A program made the translations under genes and the position numbers. A stretch of DNA of 64,000 nt from Herbaspirillum rhizosphaerae (GTDB lineage Bacteria; Pseudomonadota; Gammaproteobacteria; Burkholderiales; Burkholderiaceae_D). Location: contig NZ_LFLU01000001.1 of assembly GCF_001189965.1 (NCBI RefSeq), forward strand, positions 1 through 64,000. Reading direction: 5' to 3'. Every line of letters begins with the position of its first letter. Position 1 is the stretch's first letter. The notes beneath the pieces were generated by a model. That model was not told the DNA's origin and ran no database searches. It saw only the letters and a list, made by a program, of their open reading frames with translations. Of this stretch, positions 18,515 to 27,279 are shown piece by piece.

Positions 18515-19225
18515 ATGACAGGCGATCACTCTTCCAAGCAATACGATGCTGATCTGGAAACCATCCGTTCCAACGTGCTGGCCATGGGCGGCATGGTGGA
18601 GCGTCAGTTCCAGGATGCGATTTCGGCTTTCCGCAACGGTAATCTGGAATTGGCGGCACGCGTGATGAAGGATGACGAGAGCGTCAATCGCCTCGAAGTC
18701 GAACTCGACGACGCCTGCAGCCACCTGATCGTGCGTCGCCAGCCGACCGCCAACGACCTGCGCACCGTGATGGCAACCATCAAGATCATCACCGATCTGG
18801 AACGCGTCGGCGACGAAGCGACCAAGATTGCGCGCAATGCGATCCATCTGCACAAGCGCGGCGTCGGTCCGATCAATCATTACGAAACCGTGCGCGTCAT
18901 CGCCGAAGAAGCATCGGAAATGCTGCGCAGCGCGCTGGATTCTTTCGCCCGTCTGGATACCGAGCAAGCGACTGCGCTGATTGCGCAGGACGCCAGCATC
19001 GACCATGGCTTCCGTTCGATCACACGCAGCCTGGCGACGTTCATGATGGAAGATCCGCGCACGATCTCGGCGTCGATCGACACGCTGTGGGTGGCCAAGG
19101 CCATCGAGCGTATCGGCGACCACGCCAAGAACATCGGCGAATACGTGATCTACGTCGTCGGCGGCAAGGATATCCGCCACACCGATTTCGGTTCGGCCCA
19201 GATCGCCGCAACGGACGAAGACTGA
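18515..19225 (+). CDS. phoU: phosphate signalling regulator PhoU
   Basis: This 236-residue protein has two PhoU repeats, each a three-helix bundle. The first includes MGGMVERQFQDAI and DLERVGDEATKIARNA; the second has the equivalent ERIGDHAKNIGEYVIY. These D/E-R-x-G-D-x-A-x-x-I motifs bind metal clusters. PhoU connects the Pst transporter with PhoR and holds the Pho regulon off when phosphate is plentiful. AAGGACG precedes the ATG. It lies between pstB (after the palindrome) and phoB, 38 bases ahead of the latter. Confidence 0.96.
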   Translation: MTGDHSSKQYDADLETIRSNVLAMGGMVERQFQDAISAFRNGNLELAARVMKDDESVNRLEVELDDACSHLIVRRQPTANDLRTVMATIKIITDLERVGDEATKIARNAIHLHKRGVGPINHYETVRVIAEEASEMLRSALDSFARLDTEQATALIAQDASIDHGFRSITRSLATFMMEDPRTISASIDTLWVAKAIERIGDHAKNIGEYVIYVVGGKDIRHTDFGSAQIAATDED

Positions 19226-19263
19226 GCCGGCGTTTCCTTGACAAATCCAGATAGCGCGACTCC

Positions 19264-19941
19264 ATGACTACCATCCTGATCGTTGAAGACGAACCGTCGA
19301 TTGCCGAACTGATTGCCTTCACGCTCAAAGAGGCAGGCTGGTCCAGCTTCGTGGTGTCGAACACGGCGGCGGCGTGGGAGTTCGTCCAGCGTCGTGCACC
19401 GCAACTGGTGCTGCTGGACTGGATGTTGCCGGATCGCAGCGGGCTGCATCTGCTGTCGCGCATACGCGGCGACCGCCAGTTGCAGCAGCTGTCGGTGATC
19501 ATGCTGACCGCCAAGAGCATGGAAGAAGACAAGATCGCCGGCCTCGACAACGGCGCCGACGATTACATCACCAAGCCATTCTCGCCACGCGAGCTGACCG
19601 CGCGCATCAAGGCGCTGCTGCGCCGCAAGAGCCCGGAATTCGCGCAGGAAGAAATGGTTGTCGGTCCGGTCACGCTGGATCCGGCCAGCTGTTCTGTCGC
19701 CTTGAATGGCGACAAGATCGACATCGGCCATGCCGAGTACAAGTTGTTGAAGTTCTTCATGGCGCATCCCGACCGGGTGTTTTCGCGCAGCCAGCTGCTC
19801 GACCGCGTCTGGGGCGACCACGTCGTCATCGAAGAACGTACCGTCGACGTGCACGTGCTGCGCCTGCGCAAAGCCTTGCGCGACGCGGAGCATCTGATCA
19901 AGACCGTGCGCAGCGTCGGCTACATGCTGTCTGCAAAATAA
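19264..19941 (+). CDS. phoB: phosphate-regulon response regulator PhoB
   Basis: This 225-residue OmpR-class regulator has a receiver domain with acidic pocket VEDE, phosphorylation site Asp52 (LLDWMLPDRSG) and the conserved lysine in ITKPFSPREL. A C-terminal winged-helix domain (SRSQLLDRVWGDHVVIEERT and VDVHVLRLRKAL) binds Pho boxes. It should activate the Pho boxes seen near 14.0-14.2 kb. It sits between phoU and phoR in the conserved order. The ribosome-binding site is weak. Confidence 0.95.
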   Translation: MTTILIVEDEPSIAELIAFTLKEAGWSSFVVSNTAAAWEFVQRRAPQLVLLDWMLPDRSGLHLLSRIRGDRQLQQLSVIMLTAKSMEEDKIAGLDNGADDYITKPFSPRELTARIKALLRRKSPEFAQEEMVVGPVTLDPASCSVALNGDKIDIGHAEYKLLKFFMAHPDRVFSRSQLLDRVWGDHVVIEERTVDVHVLRLRKALRDAEHLIKTVRSVGYMLSAK

Positions 19942-20069
19942 CAAAAAAGATACACGCAGGCAGGCGCGACCCCTCTGGAGACATTGGGAACCCCGAAAGA
20001 CCTCTATACTGGATGCTCAATTGTCGTCGCGACAATCGGGTCAACCTGATTCTGAATAATGAGTTTTAC

Positions 20070-21386
20070 ATGAGTCCACAGCTGCTGTTTTGGGTTCCGG
20101 CTGCCTTGCGCTTTCTGATTTGCCTGGCCGGCGTCGGTATTGTCTGGTTTTTCTTCGGCGCCACCGCCGGGCTGATCATCGCCCTGATCGGCATGGGGGC
20201 GTTGGCGTTTACCCAGCTGCACTATCTGTTCCGCCTCGGCAGCTGGCTCGACAATCCGCATCAATCCAAGCTGCCGGACGGCTGGGGCGCCTGGACCGAC
20301 ATCTTCGCCCGCCTGTACCGCATGCGCCGCGACGACGAAAAGAATCAGATCGAACTGGCGGAATGGCTGGCGCGTTTCCGTCAGGCCATGAGCCTGCTGC
20401 CGGACGGCGTGGTCATCATGGACGACGTGCTGTTCCTCGAATGGTGCAACCCGGCGGCGCAGGCCCATCTGGGCCTGAAGCTGGAGCGCGACAAGGGCAT
20501 GCGCGTCACCAACCTGATCCGCAATCCGGCTTTCATCGACTACATCATCCTCGGCCGCTACGAGCAGCCGCTGATCCTGAGCGTGCAGGAGCGCAAGCTG
20601 ATCGTGCAGATCATCCCGTTCGAAAACCGTCGCCAGATCCTGGTCACGCACGACGCCACGGAATCCGAACGCATCGACATGATGCGCCGCGACTTCATCG
20701 CCAACGCCTCGCACGAACTGCGCACGCCGCTGACGGTGATCAACGGCTTCCTCGAAATCGCACTGGCGCAACCCAACCTCGATCCGGATGTCCGCACCTC
20801 GCATCTCAAGCTCATGACCGAGCAGGGGCAGCGCATGCAAAACCTGATCGGCGACATGCTCACGCTGACGCGGCTGGAATCGGTCGACTACCCATTGCGT
20901 TCCGAGCGCGTGCATGTGCGTCCGCTGCTGGAAGGCATCCTGGAGGAAGCCAAGGCGCTCTCGTCAGGCAAGCACAAGATCACGCTGGAAGCCGACGGCC
21001 CGGATCTGCAAGGCAATGTCGACGAACTGCGCAGCGCCTTCAGCAATCTGGTGTCCAACGCGGTCCGCTACACCCCGCAAGACGGCGCCATCAAATTGGT
21101 CTGGGAGCGCAAGCCCGGCGGCGTGCAATTCATCGTCAAGGACAACGGCATCGGCATCAGCCAGGAACATATTTCGCGTCTGACCGAACGTTTCTACCGC
21201 GTCGACAAGAGCCGTTCCCGCGAAACCCAGGGCACCGGCCTCGGCCTAGCCATCGTCCGCCACGTCCTGCTGCGCCACCGCGCCACGCTGGGGGTGGAAT
21301 CGGTGCCGGACAAGGGCAGCACCTTCACGGTCTGCTTCCCGGCGAATCTGATCATTGAAGAGTTTGTGCCGGTGGAGAGTAATTGA
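20070..21386 (+). CDS. phoR: phosphate-regulon sensor histidine kinase PhoR
   Basis: This 438-residue kinase has two close N-terminal membrane segments (about 11-29 and 32-48) with almost no periplasmic part, typical of PhoR, which senses phosphate through PstB/PhoU. A PAS-like region follows (about 100-195), then the H box ANASHELRTPLTVINGF (His215), the N box NLVSNAVRYTP, and the G boxes DNGIGI and GTGLGLAIV. It phosphorylates PhoB. The ATG at 20070 gives a normal N-terminus; in-frame codons upstream lack support and the start has no strong ribosome-binding site, so the exact start is uncertain. Confidence 0.93.
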   Translation: MSPQLLFWVPAALRFLICLAGVGIVWFFFGATAGLIIALIGMGALAFTQLHYLFRLGSWLDNPHQSKLPDGWGAWTDIFARLYRMRRDDEKNQIELAEWLARFRQAMSLLPDGVVIMDDVLFLEWCNPAAQAHLGLKLERDKGMRVTNLIRNPAFIDYIILGRYEQPLILSVQERKLIVQIIPFENRRQILVTHDATESERIDMMRRDFIANASHELRTPLTVINGFLEIALAQPNLDPDVRTSHLKLMTEQGQRMQNLIGDMLTLTRLESVDYPLRSERVHVRPLLEGILEEAKALSSGKHKITLEADGPDLQGNVDELRSAFSNLVSNAVRYTPQDGAIKLVWERKPGGVQFIVKDNGIGISQEHISRLTERFYRVDKSRSRETQGTGLGLAIVRHVLLRHRATLGVESVPDKGSTFTVCFPANLIIEEFVPVESN

Positions 21387-21440
21387 GTTTGTCGGCGGCA
21401 GAATTGCTGTTTATTTGGCTAAACCCATTGAAGGCCGGAA

Positions 21441-21499
21441 CTCAGTGTCGTGACAACCGCCGATACGACGCTGGGTCCTGACTTTCGTCAGGACGACGG
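21441..21499. repeat. dispersed hairpin repeat, copy A
   Basis: This 59-base element ends with the hairpin GTCCTGAC-TTTC-GTCAGGAC. It is nearly identical to 34120-34178, both sharing CCGATACGACGCTGGGTCC and the whole hairpin. The two copies are 12.7 kb apart, both in gaps next to a minus-strand gene's 3' end. It resembles REP/BIME-type intergenic elements. Confidence 0.8.
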
Positions 21500-21596
21500 G
21501 CTTACATGCCTGGCGACAAGCAAGAATGTTTCGCGCTGACGGAGCAGCATGCCATCCATGATGAATCTTGCAGTTGGAAAATGTCATCATCAGCGC

Positions 21597-22370
21597 TCAT
21601 CTGCATAAACTTGCGTTCCGCACTATTGTCGTTCGCGCATATGAGGCGACGGAGCTCAGCGCAACCAAGGCAGGTCTGTCCAACTGGCTGGTCCAGGCCC
21701 GATAAGTTCGATCTGCAATCATGCGCAATGCCGCGATGCGATCATGCAATTCTTTCAGAATTTGCGTCTCGCTTTGAACGGCCGGTCCCTGTGCCAGAAG
21801 AAGTTCGGCTCGCCCGGCGGCACACCAGTTCCTGATGCTTTCCTCGGTGACTTCCAGATGACCTTGGAATGCCCAGTGGCGACCGCGGCTGAATCCCTTG
21901 TTCAGGCAATGGCTGCCGTACATCGTGCGGATCGCGCCCGCGGGAATTTCAAACGTGTCGTAATGCCAGTTGAAGATCGTCGCTTGTGCGGGCAGCGCCA
22001 TCAGCTGTTGCGCAGGAGGAGTGACCCATATCTGGCTCCAGCCGATATTCGGACAACTGTTGCGGCTGACTTTCGCTCCCATGGCGCGTGCAAGCATCTG
22101 CGCGCCGAAACAATGCCCGAGCACCGGAATGTCGCGCCGTATGGCATCTTCCAGTAATTTCCGCTCATCCTCGATCCACGGCGAGGTTTCATTCGCACAG
22201 TGATCGCTGCCCAACACGACAATGCCGCCGAACTTGCTTGCATCGACGGGAGCTTTCCCATCCGATGCAGGAGAAATGATCCGGTAGGGGATGTCGTTTT
22301 CATCCAGATGATCGCGCAGTACTCCCGGCCCTTGCGTTGATTCGTGTTGAAGAATGGCGACGGGTCTCAT
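21597..22370 (-). CDS. class I glutamine amidotransferase-like protein
   Basis: This 257-residue protein is of the stand-alone GATase1 type often labelled GMP-synthase-like. The nucleophile elbow is VLGHCFGAQML (Cys87) and the other triad residues are in GHLEVTEE (His171, Glu173). Such enzymes hydrolyse glutamine or gamma-glutamyl compounds; the group includes gamma-glutamyl-polyamine and gamma-glutamyl peptide hydrolases. No synthetase domain is fused and no obvious acceptor partner is nearby, so the substrate is unknown. A tail of about 35 residues after the core (LDRPALVALSSVASYA) is not part of the domain. Confidence 0.75.
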   Translation of the reverse strand: MRPVAILQHESTQGPGVLRDHLDENDIPYRIISPASDGKAPVDASKFGGIVVLGSDHCANETSPWIEDERKLLEDAIRRDIPVLGHCFGAQMLARAMGAKVSRNSCPNIGWSQIWVTPPAQQLMALPAQATIFNWHYDTFEIPAGAIRTMYGSHCLNKGFSRGRHWAFQGHLEVTEESIRNWCAAGRAELLLAQGPAVQSETQILKELHDRIAALRMIADRTYRAWTSQLDRPALVALSSVASYARTTIVRNASLCR

Positions 22371-22758
22371 AGAGTCAGGGCCTGCATCGGCAAGCCTGTA
22401 GTGATGGAGACCTCAATGTAGAAGCTTCGGCATAAAAACCGGATTCCATTTGATGCGATTTACGTAAAAAACGCGTAAAAAATATCCCTATCTGTCATCA
22501 GACAGGTGACCGTCTGTTGATTTTCTCGCAGAATTCACCCGCTCATAAGCTGACGCTCGCAGCTCCAGGTAGCGTTGCGTTAAGCTTCGACGCTATGTCC
22601 CAACCATGTTAACGGCGTCCGGTTGAAGATCGGCGCCACCCGTCGCCGGCTCGTCGAATCGGCGTCGTGCGGGCGGCGGCACAGTTTCTGTAGCCATTGC
22701 GACGGTAACTTGTTACAGTCTTTCGTACAAAAAAATAAATCTTCATCGGGGGAAGTCC
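22371..22758. other. 388-base intergenic region between divergent genes
   Basis: No gene is supported. Visible elements are a direct repeat CGTAAAAAA (22463-22471 and 22474-22482), a single CTGTCAT half-site (22491-22497) without a partner, and a 12-base palindrome GTAACTTGTTAC (22705-22716) about 40 bases before the MORN-protein start that could be an operator. Confidence 0.4.
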
Positions 22759-23724
22759 ATGAAACATCTCGCTGCCTTATGCAGTGCACCTGTCGTCTTG
22801 CTGATTTCGTCGATCGCCTGTGCGGCCGCACCCAGCGCGATGTTGCGCGTTGTCTGCGAAGACGGCGACAAGGGCGCGGAGGTCATGGTCGACGGTAAAT
22901 TCAAGGGTGAATGCCCGGTCGACATCATGCTCACCGAAGGATCGCATAAGTTGCGCGTGAGCAAGCCTGCAGGTGCAACGCAGGAGCAATTGTTCGAACA
23001 GGACGTTCGTCTTGGCGGCGGCACCAGCAAACGCATCGATGTCGTGCTGTCCGCGCCGCAGATGAATGCCGCCGCGCGACGTGCTGCGGATGCCGCAGTC
23101 AAGGAACGTCAGCGGAAGGCCGAAGCGGCGCTGGTGAAACTGATTCAGTCAGCGCCTGCGGATCCCAAGGCGGCAAAGGATCTTGCCAGGTTTTATTTTC
23201 GCGACGCCAGATCCTGTTACCTGTTCATGCCTATCCCCAGCGATTCCGTCTCCTGGACCGGACCGTGCCGCGACGGCATCGCCTCAGGCAGCGGTGAACT
23301 CAAGTTCGAGACCAACGGCGTGGTCACCATGCGCTATGTAGGCATGCTGGCTGCAGGCTGGGCGGATGGACAGGGCACGGCTTATTTCAAAGATGGCGAG
23401 CAATACGCGGGCGATTTTGCCGAGGGTTTCCGGCATGGACATGGCAAGCAATTGCTTGCTAACGGCACTTTCGAGGGCGAGTTCGTCAAAGGTCTGCGCA
23501 ACGGCAGAGGCGTCTACGTCTGGAACACCGGCGACCGTTACGACGGCAACTGGGTCGACGGCAAGCGCGAAGGCAAGGGCGATGTGCTGACCAAAGATGG
23601 TTATCGCTACATCGGTGACTTCGCCAATAACATGCGGCATGGCAACGGTGTGGTGATTGCTCCTGACGGTACACGTGTGGAAGGCCGGTTTGAAAACGAC
23701 GAAAGGGTCGGCGCGCCTCGATGA
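22759..23724 (+). CDS. exported PEGA-like domain / MORN-repeat protein
   Basis: This 321-residue protein has a signal peptide ending about IACAA. Residues 30-100 form a small beta domain (LRVVCEDGDKGAEVMVDGKF, KGECPVDIML) resembling a PEGA domain with two cysteines. A short charged helical region follows, then about five MORN repeats from residue 190 on, with the Y-x-G-x-x-x-x-G pattern (YVGMLAAGWADGQGTAYF, YDGNWVDGKREGKGDV, YIGDFANNMRHGNGVV). MORN repeats bind membranes or proteins. The N-terminal domain is clearly paralogous to that of the Sel1 protein at 25007. The precise role is unknown; a periplasmic or envelope scaffold is plausible. Confidence 0.75.
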   Translation: MKHLAALCSAPVVLLISSIACAAAPSAMLRVVCEDGDKGAEVMVDGKFKGECPVDIMLTEGSHKLRVSKPAGATQEQLFEQDVRLGGGTSKRIDVVLSAPQMNAAARRAADAAVKERQRKAEAALVKLIQSAPADPKAAKDLARFYFRDARSCYLFMPIPSDSVSWTGPCRDGIASGSGELKFETNGVVTMRYVGMLAAGWADGQGTAYFKDGEQYAGDFAEGFRHGHGKQLLANGTFEGEFVKGLRNGRGVYVWNTGDRYDGNWVDGKREGKGDVLTKDGYRYIGDFANNMRHGNGVVIAPDGTRVEGRFENDERVGAPR

Positions 23725-23796
23725 GCGAACGGCGTAGCCGGAAATTCCAGGGCGCGTGGTAGCGGGCTACAGCATGAGAATAAAAAGGGGAAAGTT

Positions 23797-24924
23797 TTGA
23801 ATGCAAAGAAAACGGCCGTGGGGACGGTCCGCATCGTTCATGTTCTGTGCGTGCTGATGCTGTCATGCGCCGGCCTGGCGATGACATCTGCGCAGGCTGG
23901 GCCACAAGACCTGCTGCGCATGAGCGAACAACTGGATCGCGTCGACAAAGGTGATTTTGACGAAGCGTTGTCCAAGGCATCGCAGTGCACGCGCGTGCGC
24001 GATTACACTTGCGCCGAGGCGCAGCTGAAAAACGCCAGGAAATTTTCTACCGATGCGAAATCGAAAAGCGCCCTGAAGCGAGCGGAAGAGGATTTGCTCG
24101 CCGAACGTGCCCGCGAAAAAGAAGAACAACGTCTGGCTGCACAGCGTCAGCGTGAACAGGAAAAACGGGAGACCGAGCTGCGCCAGGCCGAACAGCGTGC
24201 GCGCGATGCCGAACGGCAAGCGCAGGCAGAGGCTGAGGAGCGAGAGAATCTCAATAACCGCATCGCCGCCGCCGGCAACGCGTATTCGCAAACTATTCGT
24301 GCACAGGCCAATTCCAGAGCGGCGGAACAGGCGCGCAATCAGCAGTTCGCGCAGCAGCAGGCCGAGGCTGCCCGCAACGCGGCGAACGAACAGCGGCGGC
24401 AGGCGCAGGATCGCGCGCAACTTGATGCGCAACGTCTGCAACAGCAACGCCAGGCCGACGCACAGCGCATCCAACTGGCGCAAGCCCAGCAAGACAGCCA
24501 GCGTGCGCAAGCCGCTGCAGCGGCGGCAAAGAGCGCGCCTGTGAGCCAGCCGGCTCGCGACGTCGCACCTGCTGCCGCAACCGTGGCGCCAGCCAGGAAA
24601 TCCAATTCGATCAATACCGGGCGTGAGGCGATGCGCTGTGTCTCCGTCAGTCGCGAGAAAGAAGACCTGGGTTTCACCAACACCTGCAACATACAGATCT
24701 TCGTCGTCTGGTGCGGCGATCTGAAATACAGCAAGAAGCAATGCGGAGACGGTCCTGCGGGCAACAGCTTTTACACGCACTCGGTCAACGTCGGTCCGGG
24801 CGACAAACAATACGCGCGCGGCATCGGCGATTATCACTACGCAGCCTGCGAAGGCGGTATCGCCTTCGGCAAGGATGAAATTCAGGATCGTCCTGACGGC
24901 ACGTTTACCTGCGTTCCGAAGTGA
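23797..24924 (+). CDS. exported coiled-coil protein with cysteine-rich C-terminal domain
   Basis: This 375-residue protein starts at a TTG (23797) with AAAAGGGG just upstream; a nearby ATG is out of frame. It has a signal peptide to about SAQA, then a charged Glu/Arg/Gln-rich coiled coil (about residues 85-240, many EQRLAAQRQREQEKRE-type heptads) and an alanine-rich linker. A C-terminal domain of about 100 residues contains six cysteines (CVSVSREKEDLGFTNTCN, VVWCGDLKYSKKQCG, AACEGG, FTCVP). No family was recognised. It sits between the two PEGA-like paralogues and probably acts with them in the envelope. Confidence 0.65.
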   Translation: MNAKKTAVGTVRIVHVLCVLMLSCAGLAMTSAQAGPQDLLRMSEQLDRVDKGDFDEALSKASQCTRVRDYTCAEAQLKNARKFSTDAKSKSALKRAEEDLLAERAREKEEQRLAAQRQREQEKRETELRQAEQRARDAERQAQAEAEERENLNNRIAAAGNAYSQTIRAQANSRAAEQARNQQFAQQQAEAARNAANEQRRQAQDRAQLDAQRLQQQRQADAQRIQLAQAQQDSQRAQAAAAAAKSAPVSQPARDVAPAAATVAPARKSNSINTGREAMRCVSVSREKEDLGFTNTCNIQIFVVWCGDLKYSKKQCGDGPAGNSFYTHSVNVGPGDKQYARGIGDYHYAACEGGIAFGKDEIQDRPDGTFTCVPK

Positions 24925-25006
24925 ATTGCCATGAGCGCAACCACAGGCTTCGACGTGAATCTGCTGAAGTCACAACATGATCTGTATACCGTTAAGAGAA
25001 AAAAAG

Positions 25007-26239
25007 ATGAAGAAAATGCCTGATCGCCGCGATTTTTCGGTTGCCTTGTTGATCGCATTGTTGCCTGTCTGCGGTATGGCCAGCGGCGCTGAGACCTCGG
25101 CTTCCACGAAGGTTAAAGGAAACGGCGCATCGAAGCAGGCGCCGGTGGACATGGCCGTGATGCGAGTCATGTGCGAAGGGAAAACTGCAGATGCGCAGGT
25201 GAGCGTGAACGGCGTGCTGAAGGGCGAGTGTCCGCTGGACATGGAGGTCAAGGCCGGCCCGATCCAGATCAGAGCAACGAAAAAACGCGATGAATACTAC
25301 GATCAGGTATTCGAGCAAAGTTTCACGCTGGGTTCCGGTGTCGCCAAACGTGTTGAAGTTGTTTCCAACAAGCGGGCTCAGTTCCGGCCGGAGGCTATTG
25401 CGCGCATCGACAAGCTGGTTGACGCCAGCGAGAGCGCGATCGAAGCGAAGCGGCGCAATGAGATCCCGTCTCTGGAAACGGCAGCTGCGGCGGGGGATGG
25501 GGCGGCCATGGCGCGTCTCGGCCTGTTCTACAAGTACGGACTTGCCGGGGCGTCCGACGTCAAGAAGTCAGTTGACTGGTACAGGAAAGGCGCCGAGGCC
25601 GGCAATGCCGACGCCATGTATGAATACGCCCGGCTCCTGGAACGGGGCAATCTCGTTCCCAAAAACATGGGGCAGGCGATTGAGTTGTATCAAAAAAGCG
25701 CAGCATCGGGACAGCCGGAAGCGCTGCAGAGAATGGGACGATTCCTTGAAAAAGACGGCGACGGATTTCAGAAAAATCCCCGGCTGGCGGCAACGTACTA
25801 CATGAAATCGGCGGAGGCCGGCAGCAAGCTGTCTTCGCTTTTGTATTGGGGAGTGCTGCCTGAGGCCGAGAAGGATGCCGGTCTGGCGACCGAGGAAAAG
25901 CTGAGTGCGACGGCGACCGCGATCCAGCTTCGCAAAGCAGAAGCCGGCGAGGATTTCGAGGCGCTGACCGATGCCGCGGCAACCTATACCTTCGGCACCT
26001 ACGGCAATGCCGTCAATCACGAGCGCGCCCTGACCTATTATCGGATGGGCGTGCGGCAAAAGAAGAAGCTGGCCGCGGCCGGAGACGCCGATGCTAATTA
26101 TCAGCTCGGTTACTGGTATCAGGAAGGCGGTTTGGGTTTGCTGGTGGACAAGAAAGAAGCTGCGCGTTATTACAAACAGGCGCAACAACTCGGTTATCCG
26201 GAGGCAGCAGAGGCGTTGAGAAAATTGCAGGCGCAGTAG
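25007..26239 (+). CDS. exported PEGA-like domain / Sel1-repeat protein
   Basis: This 410-residue protein has a signal peptide (FSVALLIALLPVCGMASGA). Residues 45-115 match the N-terminal domain of the MORN protein: MRVMCEGKTADAQVSVNG, KGECPLDMEVK and the VFEQSFTLGSGVAKRVEVV segment, with both cysteines kept. Sel1/TPR-like helical repeats follow (AAAGDGAAMARLGLFYKYGL, GAEAGNADAMYEYARLLERG, AASGQPEALQRMGRFLEKDG, AGDADANYQLGYWYQEGG). Sel1 repeats usually mediate protein contacts. The ATG at 25007 is preferred to the in-frame 24977 because it directly begins the signal peptide. Function unknown. Confidence 0.7.
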   Translation: MKKMPDRRDFSVALLIALLPVCGMASGAETSASTKVKGNGASKQAPVDMAVMRVMCEGKTADAQVSVNGVLKGECPLDMEVKAGPIQIRATKKRDEYYDQVFEQSFTLGSGVAKRVEVVSNKRAQFRPEAIARIDKLVDASESAIEAKRRNEIPSLETAAAAGDGAAMARLGLFYKYGLAGASDVKKSVDWYRKGAEAGNADAMYEYARLLERGNLVPKNMGQAIELYQKSAASGQPEALQRMGRFLEKDGDGFQKNPRLAATYYMKSAEAGSKLSSLLYWGVLPEAEKDAGLATEEKLSATATAIQLRKAEAGEDFEALTDAAATYTFGTYGNAVNHERALTYYRMGVRQKKKLAAAGDADANYQLGYWYQEGGLGLLVDKKEAARYYKQAQQLGYPEAAEALRKLQAQ

Positions 26240-26266
26240 GCAGGACCGGCGCGCGCAATCAATCGT

Positions 26267-27157
26267 CTATCTTCCCTGAATCGAAATCACCCGCGCCGCC
26301 GACATCACCAGGTCGGCATGGCGGCGTTCATCCGCATCGCCCGACCAGCGCGCCGTGGTGATCGCCAGGTTGACGGCACCGACGGCGCGTCCAATGCGCG
26401 AGTCGGTAATCACGGCGGCGGTGGAGATGTCGCCGAAGAAATATTCTTCCCGGATGTGCGCATAACCCTGCTCGCGGAACTTCGCCAGGCGCTGCTTGAT
26501 CTTGTCGCGGTCGGCGATGGTGAAGGGCGTGTACATCTTGAGGTCGGTATGGTCGAGGATGTCGTCGACCTCGGCTTCGCTCAGGGTCGACATGATGGCC
26601 AGTCCCGATGCCGTGCAATAGGCGGGCAGGCGGGTGCCGGTGACGACGTTGGGATTGAGCACGTTGCGGCTGACGATACGCTGGACGAACACCACGTCGG
26701 GGCCGTCGAGGATGGTCAGGTTGGTGGTTTCCTCGGTTTCCTGGCTGAGCTGCTGCAGGTAGGGCGTCGCGCGGCGCACCAGTTCGCTGGAGGTCAGGTA
26801 GTGATAGGCGAAGTTGAGAACCTTGGGCGCCAGCTCGTACTTGCGGACTTCTTCGTCCTTGGTGAGATAGCCCAGCGTCATCAGCGTGTAGGTGAAGCGC
26901 TGCGCGGTGCTCAGGTCGAAGCCGGTCAGCGCGGCGATCTGCGACAGCGACAACTGGCGCTGCTGGCCGTCGAAGGCCATCAGCACGCGCATGGATTTCT
27001 CGACGGAGTTGACGTACAGCGGCGAGTCGACGCCGGTGTTGTCCGGTCGGGCAGGTTCGGCTGCGGTCGTTGTCGCTTCCGTCTTGACGGCCTTGGCTGT
27101 CTTGGAGGTGGTCGATGGCGCTTTTGCGCCTGCGCTGTCAGTGGTTTTTCTCATCAT
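26267..27157 (-). CDS. IclR-family transcriptional regulator
   Basis: This 296-residue regulator has an Ala/Thr-rich N-terminal extension of about 45 residues, a winged helix-turn-helix (SVEKSMRVLMAF, LSLSQIAALTGFDLSTAQR), and a C-terminal IclR effector domain (GTRLPAYCTASGLAIMSTLS and SAAVGAVNL-like end). IclR proteins bind small aromatic or organic acids. It is the last gene of a minus-strand unit with the CoA ligase and ABC transporter, and is the obvious candidate regulator of that operon, though its promoter-distal position means it may also have its own promoter. Confidence 0.85.
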   Translation of the reverse strand: MMRKTTDSAGAKAPSTTSKTAKAVKTEATTTAAEPARPDNTGVDSPLYVNSVEKSMRVLMAFDGQQRQLSLSQIAALTGFDLSTAQRFTYTLMTLGYLTKDEEVRKYELAPKVLNFAYHYLTSSELVRRATPYLQQLSQETEETTNLTILDGPDVVFVQRIVSRNVLNPNVVTGTRLPAYCTASGLAIMSTLSEAEVDDILDHTDLKMYTPFTIADRDKIKQRLAKFREQGYAHIREEYFFGDISTAAVITDSRIGRAVGAVNLAITTARWSGDADERRHADLVMSAARVISIQGR

Positions 27158-27279
27158 GGGTGGTTTTTGATCTGCCTGTTCTGGCTGTGCGGCGTATGCG
27201 ATTGTAAACCTTCCTGGCGCTTATTCCCGCATATCGCCCGGGATGGGCGATCCGGGCGATATGCAGAGCTCGTCTCCCC

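Noticed and set aside
22491-22508. Pho box before the MORN-protein gene
   Set aside because: A perfect CTGTCAT half-site is present, but nothing like the second GTCA half occurs at the required 11-base spacing.
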